Below, piece by piece: positions 1 through 9,733 of a stretch of DNA of 27,500 bases. The notes under the pieces were generated by a model that worked only from the letters and a program-made list of their open reading frames with translations, did not search any database and was not told the origin of the DNA. The translations under genes and the position numbers were made by a program. The first letter of the stretch is position 1. Every line of letters begins with the position of its first letter. This DNA is from Mesostigma viride (Eukaryota > Streptophyta > Mesostigmatophyceae > Mesostigmatales > Mesostigmataceae), in NCBI GenBank assembly GCA_009746045.1, contig RPFO01000579.1, positions 626,160 to 653,659 of the forward strand. The letters are read 5' to 3'.

Positions 1-82
1 CTGTCACTTATATACCACTGTTTACTTGCATGTTTGCTTGCTCATGCTCCTGCCTACCATATCATGTGCACTTACTTCACAG

Positions 83-1052
83 TTCTTCTACTGCAAGGAG
101 AACGCCTGCCTACAGCGCGTGCGGGGACCGGCCAAGATGAAGGAGCTCAAGGCGGCCTTTCAGGCGCGCAACGAGGTGCTCATGGCTGGCTGCAGCGAGC
201 CCACCCGACGCACCCTGAACCAGTCCCAAGCAGCGGCTTTCAGGCCGGTGGCGCAGAAGAAGTGGGGACCCAAGCAGTCAACCCAGGACCCAAGCGTCAA
301 GGGCTACGTCCAGTTCCCCACCTCGCCGGTCATGATGAGCGCGTGGCCGCGCAGCATCCTCAAGCGGTTCAAGGCGGAGTCAGATGGCACCACCTTGAAA
401 GTAAGTAACTGTTTACAGTTTTGTTGAGTTGCACAAATGCAATACATTGCATGACACGAATGGAAACATGTGTTAAATTAACATCATTGAAACTGCCTAC
501 TACTATACCCTCCATGGGGATTTCCTGGCGATCGCAGGCAGTGTTCGAGTCCCCCACCCACGACGCGGCAAAGCCTCTGGCAGAGGTCCTCGGCCGTCTC
601 TGGTGGGTACTCCGCTACGGCGGCGACGGCCACGTGGAGCTGCAGAGGGAGATCACGATCCTCTACGCACCTTTCAAGGCTCCACATTCCTTCAAGTAAG
701 TGCAGGGATGATATAATTGGCATTGGTGAGCTCTTTGGTTGGTTGGGTGGGGGCAGGCGCGCACGCGCGTGCAAGTAGTTGGTTGGGTGGGGGCAGGCGC
801 GCACGCGCGTGCAGGTAGTTGGTTGGGTGGGGGCAGGCGTGCGCGCGCATGGACTGTACTTGAGATGGTGCGGTTTCGTTGTGTACTCAATGTGCCCCTG
901 CCCTATGGGATTGCTTCTTGTCTGGTTGCATGTTACATTTCTTAATGCCTCTATCCTGCATTCTTGTTTCTTTCCTTCTTGGCCCTCGCAGGCTGAAGGC
1001 GGCGGGTGCGACAGCCCGGAATGTGACTGCCCATGTTCTTTGGCACAGATGA
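83..1052 (+). CDS. 3' end of an unrecognised multi-exon gene (three terminal exons)
   Basis: I do not recognise the protein. Three exons join without breaking the frame: 83-400, 538-695 and 992-1052 (TGA at 1050-1052). Exon 1 follows a CAG acceptor at 80-82 and starts FFYCKENACLQRV. It ends in AAA before GTAAGT at 401. The next acceptor is CAG at 535-537 (phase 0; exon starts AVFESPTHD). The second donor lies at 696 (GTAAGT) and splits a lysine codon that the third exon completes (LKAAGATARNV...HVLWHR, stop). The visible part is about 178 residues: basic, with no membrane segment, and with a Trp-containing stretch (RLWWVLRYGGDGHVELQREI). The 5' part lies outside the window. A TGTAA at 1188-1192, the usual chlorophyte poly(A) signal, is 136 bases past the stop. 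The consistent splice phases make a real gene likely; its function is unknown. Confidence 0.6.
739..852 (+). repeat. 40 bp minisatellite inside the second intron
   Basis: Nearly three head-to-tail copies of a 40 bp unit start at 739, 779 and 819. Each begins TTGGTTGGGTGGGGGCAGG and continues with an alternating GCGCGCACGCGCGTGC tract, which is prone to Z-DNA. The third copy is partial and diverged. The array lies wholly within the intron between 696 and 991. Confidence 0.85.
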
Positions 1053-1503
1053 TGACGTGGCAGAGCATTTTCCTTTGACGCAAGCATGTTGCACAGTGTG
1101 GGTGCCATCACACACGCAGAATGAGTTCTGTAGATGCTTGTGAGATGTGCAGAATGGTGCATCTTCCATGAGATATGCACGTTCTTGTGTAATATGCAGC
1201 GTAGCTGCTCGATCTCCAAACTGGTTAAGATACACAGCTACAAAGTGGGAATGTATGCCAAGAAGTACCATCCTTTAGCATGTGATGCAGTAAGGCTGCA
1301 TCTCCTACTTCTTACATTTTATTGCAATATCATTTCATATTTTGTTTAATGCAATTTTGTTTAATGAAAGATACAAAGAATTCTACCATTAATAGAATTT
1401 GCCACCCATGCTTGGAACTATTGAATAAACAATTGCATTCGAGTAATCTGGCCTGGATAAGGCGTCTTGCAGCCAATCTTCCTCATTACGTCATCGTCTG
1501 GGC
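1053..1503. other. 3' UTR and intergenic spacer, no gene seen
   Basis: This stretch becomes AT-rich after the stop codon of the upstream gene. It contains the TGTAA at 1188-1192 and a low-complexity TTTTGTTTAATGCAATTTTGTTTAATG duplication around 1340-1366. I find no open frame with protein-like composition and no RNA gene. Confidence 0.5.
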
Positions 1504-4500
1504 CTGCGCCCCTGGCCATGTCCACCCCCCCCAAACGATGGACCTGCAAGCCCCCACTTTGCACACATAATGGACTAGTGTGGGGGAAGCCTCCTCCCAA
1601 GTTTCAGCCCAATCCAAGCTCGTTTGCATATTTTAGGACCATGGCCCACCCCTAACGGTGGGCACGTGCTAGCGCGCGTAAGGGACCATGGCACCCCCTG
1701 GCCATGTCCACCCCCCCAAACGATGGACCTGCAAGCCCCCACTTTGCACACATAATGGACTAGTATGGGGGAAGCCTCCTCCCAAGTTTCAGCCCAATCC
1801 AAGCTCGTTTGCATATTTTAGGACCATGGCCCACCCCTAACGGTGGGCACGTGCTAGCGCGCGCAAGGGACCATGGCACCCCCTGGCCAAGTCCACCCCC
1901 CCAAACGATGGACCTGCAAGCCCCCACTTTGCACACATAATGGACTAGTATGGGGGAAGCCTCCTCCCAAGTTTCAGCCCAATCCAAGCTCGTTTGCATA
2001 TTTTAGGACCATGGCCCACCCCTAACGGTGGGCACGTGCTAGCGCGCGCAAGGGACCATGGCACCCCCTGGCCATGTCCACCCCCCCCAAACGATGGACC
2101 TGCAAGCCCCCACTTTGCACACATAATGGACTAGTATGGGGGAAGCCTCCTCCCAAGTTTCAGCCCAATCCAAGCTCGTTTGCATATTTTAGGACCATGG
2201 CCCACCCCTAACGGTGGGCACGTGCTAGCGCGCGCAAGGGACCATGGCACCCCCTGGCCAAGTCCACCCCCCCCAAACGATGGACCTGCAAGCCCCCACT
2301 TTGCACACATAATGGACTAGTATGGGGGAAGCCTCCTCCCAAGTTTCAGCCCAATCCAAGCTCGTTTGCATATTTTAGGACCATGGCCCACCCCTAACGG
2401 TGGACACGTGCTAGCGCGCGCAAGGGACCATGGCACCCCCTGGCCAAGTCCACCCCCCCAAACGATGGACCTGCAAGCCCCCACTTTGCAAACATAATGG
2501 ACTAGTATGGGGGAAGCCTCCTCCCAAGTTTCAGCCCAATCCAAGCTCGTTTGCATATTTTAGGACCATGGCCCACCCCTAACGGTGGGCACGTGCTAGC
2601 GCGCGCAAGGGACCATGGCACCCCCTGGCCATGTCCACCCCCCCCAAACGATGGACCTGCAAGCCCCCACTTTGCACACATAATGGCCTAGTATGGGGGA
2701 AGCCTCCTCCCAAGTTTCAGCCCAATCCAAGCTCGTTTGCATATTTTAGGACCATGGCCCACCCCTAACGGTGGGCACGTGCTAGCGCGCGCAAGGGACC
2801 ATGGCACCCCCTGGCCATGTCCACCCCCCCCAAACGATGGACCTGCAAGCCCCCACTTTGCACACATAATGGACTAGTATGGGGGAAGCCTCCTCCCAAG
2901 TTTCAGCCCAATCCAAGCTCGTTTGCATATTTTAGGACCATGGCCCACCCCTAACGGTGGGCACGTGCTAGCGCGCGCAAGGGACCATGGCACCCCCTGG
3001 CCAAGTCCACCCCCCCAAACGATGGACCTGCAAGCCCCCACTTTGCACACATAATGGACTAGTGTGGGGGAAGCCTCCTCCCAAGTTTCAGCCCAATCCA
3101 AGCTCGTTTGCATATTTTAGGACCATGGCCCACCCCTAACGGTGGGCACGTGCTAGCGCGCGCAAGGGACCATGGCACCCCCTGGCCAAGTCCACCCCCC
3201 CCAAACGATGGACCTGCAAACCCCCACTTTGCACACATAATGGACTAGTATGGGGGAAGCCTCCTCCCAAGTTTCAGCCCAATCCAAGCTCGTTTGCATA
3301 TTTTAGGACCATGGCCCACCCCTAACGGTGGGCACGTGCTAGCGCGCGCAAGGGACCATGGCACCCCCTGGCCAAGTCCACCCCCCCCAAACGATGGACC
3401 TGCAAGCCCCCACTTTGCACACATAATGGACTAGTGTGGGGGAAGCCTCCTTCCAAGTTTCAGCCCAATCCAAGCTCGTTTGCATATTTTAGGACCATGG
3501 CCCACCCCTAACGGTGGGCACGTGCTAGCGCGCGCAAGGGACCATGGCACCCCCTGGCCAAGTCCACCCCCCCCAAACGATGGACCTGCAAGCCCCCACT
3601 TTGCACACATAATGGACTAGTATGGGGGAAGCCTCCTCCCAAGTTTCAGCCCAATCCAAGCTCGTTTGCATATTTTAGGACCATGGCCCACCCCTAACGG
3701 TGGGCACGTGCTAGCGCGCGCAAGGGACCATGGCACCCCCTGGCCAAGTCCACCCCCCCAAACGATGGACCTGCAAGCCCCCACTTTGCACACATAATGG
3801 ACTAGTGTGGGGGAAGCCTCCTCCCAAGTTTCAGCCCAATCCAAGCTCGTTTGCATATTTTAGGACCATGGCCCACCCCTAACGGTGGGCACGTGCTAGC
3901 GCGCGCAAGGGACCATGGCACCCCCTGGCCATGTCCACCCCCCCAAACGATGGACCTGCAAGCCCCCACTTTGCACACATAATGGCCTAGTATGGGGGAA
4001 GCCTCCTCCCAAGTTTCAGCCCAATCCAAGCTCGTTTGCATATTTTAGGACCATGGCCCACCCCTAACGGTGGGCACGTGCTAGCGCGCGCAAGGGACCA
4101 TGGCACCCCCTGGCCATGTCCACCCCCCCCAAACGATGGACCTGCAAGCCCCCACTTTGCACACATAATGGACTAGTATGGGGGAAGCCTCCTCCCAAGT
4201 TTCAGCCCAATCCAAGCTCGTTTGCATATTTTAGGACCATGGCCCACCCCTAACGGTGGGCACGTGCTAGCGCGCGCAAGGGACCATGGCACCCCCTGGC
4301 CAAGTCCACCCCCCCCAAACGATGGACCTGCAAGCCCCCACTTTGCACACATAATGGACTAGTATGGGGGAAGCCTCCTCCCAAGTTTCAGCCCAATCCA
4401 AGCTCGTTTGCATATTTTAGGACCATGGCCCACCCCTAACGGTGGGCACGTGCTAGCGCGCGCAAGGGACCATGGCACCCCCTGGCCAAGTCCACCCCCC

Positions 4501-4590
4501 CAAACGATGGACCTGCAAGCCCCCACTTTGCACACATAATGGACTAGTGTGGGGGAAGCCTCCTCCCAAGTTTCATCCCAATCCAAGCTC
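1504..4590 (+). repeat. 185-186 bp satellite array, about 16.6 copies
   Basis: The segment AAACGATGGACCTGCAA recurs 17 times at intervals of 185-187 bases (for example near 1533, 1719, 2089, 2646, 3203, 3759 and 4502). Copies are nearly identical. They differ mainly in a C run of 7 or 8, in GGCCATGTCC versus GGCCAAGTCC, in TAGTATGG versus TAGTGTGG, and in a few single bases. Each unit holds a perfect 7 bp hairpin (GCCCACC-CCTAAC-GGTGGGC, first copy 1644-1663), the palindrome GCACGTGC, two CCATGG sites and a GCGCGC tract. Minus-strand frames of 79 codons recur because of the repeat, not because of genes. The first unit starts abruptly near 1504, and the last breaks off after CAATCCAAGCTC at 4590. 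High copy identity points to recent amplification or ongoing homogenisation. Confidence 0.97.
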
Positions 4591-5254
4591 AGGAGGGAGC
4601 TCGGGAGGGAGGGAGGGAGGGAGGGAGCTCGGGAGGGAGGGAGGGAGGGAGGGAGGGAGGGAGCTCGGGAGGGAGGGAGGGAGGGAGGGAGCTCGGGAGG
4701 GAGGGAGGGAGGGAGGGGAGGGAGGGAGGGAGGGAGGGAGGGAGGGAGGGAGGGAGGGAGGGAGGGAGGGAGGGAGGGAGGGAGGGAGGGAGGGAGGGAG
4801 GAGGAGGGAGGGAGGGAGCTCGGGAGGGAGGGAGGGAGGGAGGGAGGGAGGGAGCTCGGGAGGGAGGGAGGGAGGGAGGGAGGGAGGGAGGGAGCTCGGG
4901 AGGGAGGGAGGGAGGGAGGGAGGGAGGGGAGGGAGGGAGGGAGGGAGGGAGGGAGGGAGGGAGGGAGGGAGGAGGGAGGGGGAGGGGGAGGGAGGGAGGG
5001 AGGGAGGGAGGGAGGGAGCTCGGGAGGGAGGGAGGGAGGGAGGGAGGGAGGGAGGGAGCTCGGGAGGGAGGGAGGGAGGAGGGAGGGAGGGAGGGAGGAG
5101 GGAGGGAGGGAGGGAGGGAGGAGGGAGGGAGGGAGGGAGGGAGGGAGGGAGGGAGGGAGGGAGGGAGGGAGGGAGGGAGGGAGGAGGGAGGGAGGGAGGG
5201 AGGGAGGGAGGGAGGGAGGAGGGAGGGAGGGAGGGAGGGAGGGAGGGAGGGAGG
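4591..5254 (+). repeat. GGGA/GGAG polypurine tract with embedded GAGCTC islands
   Basis: About 660 bases consist almost only of GGGA tetramers, with occasional GGA or GGGGA slips. They are interrupted about nine times by the island GGGAGCTCGGGAGG, at irregular spacing (first near 4597, last near 5056). The second half is purer than the first. The long open frames on both strands (Gly-Arg-Glu-Gly repeats on plus, Pro-Ser-Leu-Pro repeats on minus) are composition artefacts. The homopurine-homopyrimidine mirror symmetry could form triplex (H-) DNA. The tract abuts the truncated last satellite copy directly. Confidence 0.97.
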
Positions 5255-5403
5255 CCAGCACGGTCTCGAATGCAGTGCCATCAGCAATGTCGCGAAGCAA
5301 GTCGGCGATGCAATTATCGATGCATGGGTTTCACCCCGCGCATGTAGACATCTCTAGCGTGTATAACATCCTCAGGATTAAACGCTTCGCCGGGCTGGCC
5401 AGC
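5253..5403 (-). pseudogene. Short decayed coding remnant of unknown origin
   Basis: Two overlapping minus-strand frames read like a protein when joined by one frameshift. From 5403 down to 5317 the reading is AGQPGEAFNPEDVIHARDV...GVKPMHR, then a stop. From 5324 down to 5253 another frame reads [20 protein letters not shown] and on to TVLA. It then runs straight into the polypurine tract. A stop codon precedes the first part. I cannot assign a family. It may be a gene remnant cut by repeat expansion, or chance. Confidence 0.25.
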
Positions 5404-6396
5404 TTATGGTCAATGCAAGTGCTTGTCGCTCCCTACCAGCACCTACATTCAACAGGCTTCCGGAATCGAAAAGGCTGCAGGCTATGCGTTTAAATCAAAA
5501 TTAATATCACAAACACTTAATGTATGAACTCCGCAGTCAGATTTTTATTTGAAGAAGCGACCAAAAGTGTGTCGTCGTGCAATATGCGTCCTGCAAGGCC
5601 GCGAGTCCCTAGCCTAATTCGAAATTCCAAACCATTCCATTGGCTCGTTTGAATTGCTCGCCAAAATTCCAGCAAAAAGCAAGCATTCGATTCTGTTCTA
5701 CGGAGGCCGCATCTTGAACTTGAAAATGGGTTGATTTGCCGTCTTGTTCGTAAGTATCCCAGACCGCCATGGCTTGCCGATTGCTGGCTGGCAATCAGGC
5801 GATGAGGCTAAGGGCAGGCTCGCACGGTTCTTGGCAATTCAAAGACAACGGGACGCTGTTTTTCTACACTTGCCTCCCTAGCGCAAAAGCTTGCTATGCA
5901 TGGGCGGGTCGACATGGCGTCGCATGGGCCGTGAAGCCGGACTTGAACGGACGATAGTGTTGTACTAGGTCAGCCAGGTTCAGGTTGCATATGATTCCAC
6001 CGTTTTCCCTTCCTGATTCCACCGTTTTTCCTTCCCGATTCTTGGATGAAATCTGGCCAAATCAGACAGAATAGTTCCTGCGGTGCCAAAAGGGCGGTTA
6101 TGAAAATGTGTGGCTGGAGTTTGTGCGAAGGGTAACTACTTTGACTGGTGCGCACTTGAAACTAGTCGGCATTGCTAGATGCCGCGGGGGTACACTCCAA
6201 CATGACAGCCGGACGTCGTGGGGGTCTCGGCTTGGGTTTCGGTAATGTAATGTAGCAGTCCAAGCAAGAGAGAGCGAGTGAATGCGGTGTTCAAACTGGG
6301 CTCGGACCACTAGGTCGGCCAGCAACAGCTGTGTGTAGCTCATGGCAGGTTTACCCGCTTTCTAGGAATGTCCTTGGGGCCAGGCCAGGTCAGGAT
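5404..6396. other. About 1 kb without a recognisable gene
   Basis: No conserved protein or RNA gene is seen. A 61-codon minus-strand frame at 5609-5794 (MPASNRQAMAVWDTYEQDG..., ending WNFELG) has a protein-like composition but no recognisable motif, no neighbouring exon and no support, so I do not call it a gene. A GATTGC/GCAATC hairpin lies near 5779-5796. TGATTCCACCGTTTT(T/C)CCTTCC is repeated twice in tandem around 5993-6036. Confidence 0.4.
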
Positions 6397-6890
6397 ATGC
6401 CGCCCTGGTTGGCCAAGCTGCTGGGGGCCGGCCAGACCAAGGGCGCATGAGCTTGACAAGCGCAGCCGTAACGTTATCGTCAAGCACTTCGACCAGCTGC
6501 AAGGTGAGAACTCTGATCGAAGCTTGCCAAGGCGTTTGAGGACAAAATCCTTGCCCCCATGGGTCTCATAGGTGAGCTCAAGCTGGAGGCCGCAGTACCC
6601 GCCTTCCCCGCTGGTGGGGTATTAAAGGCTGGACAACCCGGGCCGCTTTTGCTCACCTTTGAGTACATTGATGGCGGACAAGCTGTTCCTCAACTGTGCC
6701 GCAAGCGGCTCGTGGAGACCTCCTACACGCTGGACGATGACTTGACCCTGGCGCAGCAGCAACGGCGACCCGGTAGCTATGGCCGACCTACCTCCAGCTC
6801 CGGCAGACAGCACTGGAAGCAGCCGGTATACTGGAGGGGCCGGGGCGGTCATCTACGTTGACCACAAGCCCTGCTGGCAGGCACCCCGGC
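6397..6890 (+). pseudogene. Decayed ORF1-like fragment of a non-LTR retrotransposon
   Basis: Several plus-strand frames must be joined to read it. MPPWLAKLLGAGQTKGA (6397-6447) is followed by ELDKRSRNVIVKHFDQLQ (from 6449). Next comes LAKAFEDKILAPMGL (from 6523) and then GPLLLTFEYIDG...CRKRL...YTLDDDLTLAQQQRR. LWPTYLQLRQTALEAAG (from 6777) and AVIYVDHKPC (from 6848) complete the order. These motifs resemble, from memory, the RNA-binding ORF1-type protein of algal and animal non-LTR elements, whose C-terminal part has a similar 'tLDdDLTpaQQ.rR.LWp' block followed by 'WRGavIyVd'. At least four frame changes make it a dead copy. It may belong to the same family as the RT fragment at 7905-8669, but about 1 kb of unrelated sequence lies between. 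Family assignment is moderate. Confidence 0.5.
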
Positions 6891-7904
6891 TGCCCCAGCA
6901 ACCCCAGCAACCCCATGGCCTATAGGGGGACATAGCAGTACTGTAGATTAGAAGCCTGGCTTAGCTTGTCACGTCCGTGATCATTTACGTCCGTGCACTT
7001 GAGAAACGGCTGCCTCACCGAATCATTTACGTCTGGTTCAGTTCCGTTGGTTTGGTTCTGCGGTAGCCGTTTGGCTTGGATTTGTTCAAGTCTGGCTAAG
7101 CTTACCGGCCGGTGTGAAGCGCCGTGCGGATGCTTGTTGTACCCAACTCTACGACGCTTGTGGCTGAATATTTACTTTTGTAGTATGTTCAGTCTACCGT
7201 TGGTAGACATCGGACGGCGCAGTCATTATGTCATGATGACTGAGCGTCGCGCGTTACTAATCATTATGGTATTGCTGCCGTGCAGACTGATTTGATTGAT
7301 CCACACACGCGTCGCTCATAGCCTGAGCGCCCCAAAGTCTATATTGTGTTGTGACAAGCAGGCAGGATTGGCAGCACATATGATAATTTTGCTGTATTGC
7401 TGGGAAATGCGCACATAGTTTCAAACTATGCCAATGGCGCGCACGTAGCCAGGTTTGACAGCTAGGGCTATGGCGCGGGATTTGCTTCAAGCAAATGCGT
7501 CAGCGGCACTTTTGGGAAAAGCTAAGGGAACGAGCCTCGGCCATGGAGGTCGTTGTTCGCTTGTTTCTCTCCCTCACAACTGGTTTGTTGTCTTCATAGT
7601 AGGGATGAAATAGTTCGAGCAGCCCGGAGCAGCCCCCGTGAGTGGTTGCATGCAGTCCATTGCCACAAGAATGGATTGACGGAATTGACATGTGTTTTGT
7701 TAAGAATGTGTGTAACATTGGGAACGATCAACAGCGGGGAAGGGGACAGCCCCGTAATGCCCTACTAGGCCTGTCATCGGTGGCTCAGGCGAGCCAGTAG
7801 CTCGAAGTACAACAGCGGGATCATGGAATTCCTGAGTACAGCTAGCTGCATGCTCTTATAATTGCAACATTACAACTCGACAGTCTTTGCCCCCACCCAC
7901 ACTC
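6891..7904. other. About 1 kb without a recognisable gene
   Basis: The sequence is of mixed composition. All open frames are short, break quickly and show no recognised motif. If the flanking non-LTR fragments belong to one element, most of its ORF2 (endonuclease and RT core) is missing here or decayed beyond recognition. Confidence 0.4.
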
Positions 7905-8669
7905 CGCCTCTTAGACAATGCCGAGGTCAACTACCCTCCTTCAGGCCGCTTCAAGCTGCTCGGCAGTTGGCTTTCCGACTGCGAGGACGACATGACGACA
8001 CGGATCGGCATGGCGTGGGCGCACCTCCATGACCACCGCCGCTGGTGGAGCAATCCCGCCCTACCCCGGATCGTCAAGCGTGACCTCTTCATGCAAGGTC
8101 GTCATTCTGACGATCCTGACCTACGGCGCCGAGACCTGGACACTGACGCAGGAGCTGGATCAACGACTCGACGGCGCCGTCACCAAGATGCTGCGCAAGG
8201 CCCTTAGCATCCCCTTTGGTTTGCACATAATTTAGTAATGAGGATTTGTACGCTGTCAGATTTGCCCTATGTTTCCCACATTATTAGGCACAGGCGCCTG
8301 GGCCTAGCCGGGCACCTGGCCCGCACAGATCAGGTCGATACATCAGATAGACTAGCTGGCACCAAGCCCGGCGCCCAGCCTGGGCGATATGTCCTCACCT
8401 GGCGTGCCCCCGGCCGCGCGCGGCAGGGCCGCCACTCGTGGACTTTTCGTGATAGACTCGGCATGGACATGTGCTACACTAGACGTGACGGGCTCACACC
8501 CGGGCAGCCTCCTGGTTTGTCTGTAATATGGAGGCAGATGGTGCGCAAGGATAGATGGCAAGTAGTGATGAAGGAGACCACCCCCAAGCCTGTGGGGGCT
8601 CCGCGTGTGACCAAGTATGGCATTCATAGCGATTCGGGCCGGCCGCGGTGCCCGCATGCAACCCTGTAA
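7905..8669 (+). pseudogene. C-terminal end of a non-LTR retrotransposon reverse-transcriptase protein, 5'-truncated
   Basis: The segment from 7905 reads RLLDNAEVNYPPSGRFKLLG and continues with SWLSDCEDDMTTRIGMAWAH, then RIVKRDLFMQ. The frame changes near 8098 to VVILTILTYGAETWTLTQE, LDQRLDGAVTKMLRKALSIP. It changes again near 8235 to LSDLPYVSHIIRHRRLGLAGHL. This block order (the 'lGSwisd..d...RIgmAW' thumb-like segment, 'l..f...v.silLYGseTWtlt', 'lDg..TrmLR', then 'vs..Ir.RRL.laGHl.R') is the usual tail downstream of the catalytic YADD of many non-LTR elements. The RT core and endonuclease are absent. Two frame changes and a stop show the copy is inactive. No poly(A) or simple tail is visible before the piggyBac-like element at 8763. 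Confidence 0.7.
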
Positions 8670-8739
8670 CTAGGACCTAGATAGCTTACACCATCCATTC
8701 CATCCCATGTTCCCCTCCCACTGAGGACTTAATAATGCT

Positions 8740-8758
8740 CACGTGACGCAGTCACGTG
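8740..8758. repeat. Inverted repeat CACGTGAC-GCA-GTCACGTG
   Basis: A perfect 8 bp stem with a 3-base loop lies just outside the left end of the piggyBac-like element. Whether it belongs to the preceding retrotransposon tail or is a hot spot for insertion is unknown. Confidence 0.7.
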
Positions 8759-8762
8759 TCTA

Positions 8763-9733
8763 TTAACCCCTCAACCGTCCTCGTGCCGATTTTCGACCAC
8801 GAGTTTTTCTCGTGACTGGAAATCGGCACGAGTTTGTGCGCCCTGTAGGGATCTGGCGGGAAGGTTTTTGCGGGTAAAAATAGGACCGTTGGAAAGATCT
8901 AGATCTGCTCTGTCCGTAGGACACTTGAATGACCGTATCTGACCACCGGACCAGGGTGCAAACCCTGGTCAAAGTCAACAGGGTCCCATAAACTGGTGAC
9001 TCAAAATAGTCACCAGATATTTTGAGCATTATCTTGTGGGTCCCTGGGTGAAACAAGACATGTAAGTGCTTGGATGTAGTGCTTGGGTACAGTTGCACTC
9101 CCCCCTGAAATACTAGGGTGAAATCCAAGGTATACGTGGTCCATCATGCATTGGTTGTGAAGCCCGTACTTGCGGCACACGCGTAGCCGTCTCCAAGCAT
9201 TTGCGGCAGTGGTTATGGCAAGTATTGGTGGCACACAGGTTGGAATAGGTGTTATCATGCGTGTTTACCAATATTCCATGCTTACCTATCATGTCCAGGT
9301 TCAAAACTGCACTAGAATGCTTGTTTTAGCCCGCAAAAAACTGGTGACTTCAATGAGTCACCAGTTATTTTTAGCACTATCTTCTGGGTCCCTGGGGCGG
9401 TTACATTTTTTAGTGTTGGTTACCCATCCTAACTTGTTAACCTATCTACAAAACCAACCCCAGGGTCAACTCATTGAGGATAGGGGTTTATCACGCATTG
9501 TAAGAGTGTCACCGCACACACTCACCGTACCCCCCTGAGGGGGGGGCTATTTATAGAGCAGGGGGACCTAGTACTGGGACCACCCACTATACCCCCAGGT
9601 GGGCCCTCATATGGGTATGCTTGGTTCCCAGTATGGTCTATAAATAATAATTAGGCTGAATGGGGGCACCTGTGGCGTACTGTGCAACTGGTGACTCATC
9701 CTAGGTACGAGTCAGAGACGGTTGAGGGGTTAA
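8763..9733. mobile_element. Non-autonomous piggyBac-like element with TTAA ends
   Basis: The left end TTAACCCCTCAACCGTC (8763-8779) is the exact reverse complement of the right end GACGGTTGAGGGGTTAA (9717-9733). TTAA target duplication plus terminal repeats starting with CCC is the signature of the piggyBac superfamily, which inserts at TTAA and leaves it on both sides. The element is 971 bp including both TTAA copies. It carries no open frame resembling a transposase, so it is a MITE-like passenger that would need a transposase supplied from elsewhere. Subterminal structure is rich: a 13 bp stem at 8780-8792/8820-8832 encloses a second 6 bp stem (8798-8803/8809-8814). The perfect match of both ends argues for a fairly young insertion. 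The assignment rests on ends only. Confidence 0.75.
8993..9364. repeat. Duplicated CTGGTGACT hairpins inside the piggyBac-like element
   Basis: The stem CTGGTGACT/AGTCACCAG occurs at 8993-9001/9008-9016 and again at 9341-9349/9356-9364, each with a 6-base loop. Both are followed by similar text (ATTTTGAGCATTATCTTGTG versus ATTTTTAGCACTATCTTCTG, then GGTCCCTGGG), so a block of at least 60 bases is duplicated about 348 bases apart. A third partial copy, ACTGGTGACTC, lies at 9688-9698 and can pair TGACTC with GAGTCA at 9709-9714. A CCAGGGT/ACCCTGG stem lies at 8951-8968. Confidence 0.8.

Noticed and set aside
1575-4041. Recurring 79-codon minus-strand frames ([16 protein letters not shown]...)
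   Set aside because: One frame per satellite unit pair, interrupted by the variable C run; no evidence of translation, simply the repeat read in one frame.
4472-5493. Long Gly-Arg-Glu and Pro-Ser-Leu open frames over the GGGA tract on both strands
   Set aside because: They follow solely from the tetramer repeat, occur in several frames at once and have no start context or domain.
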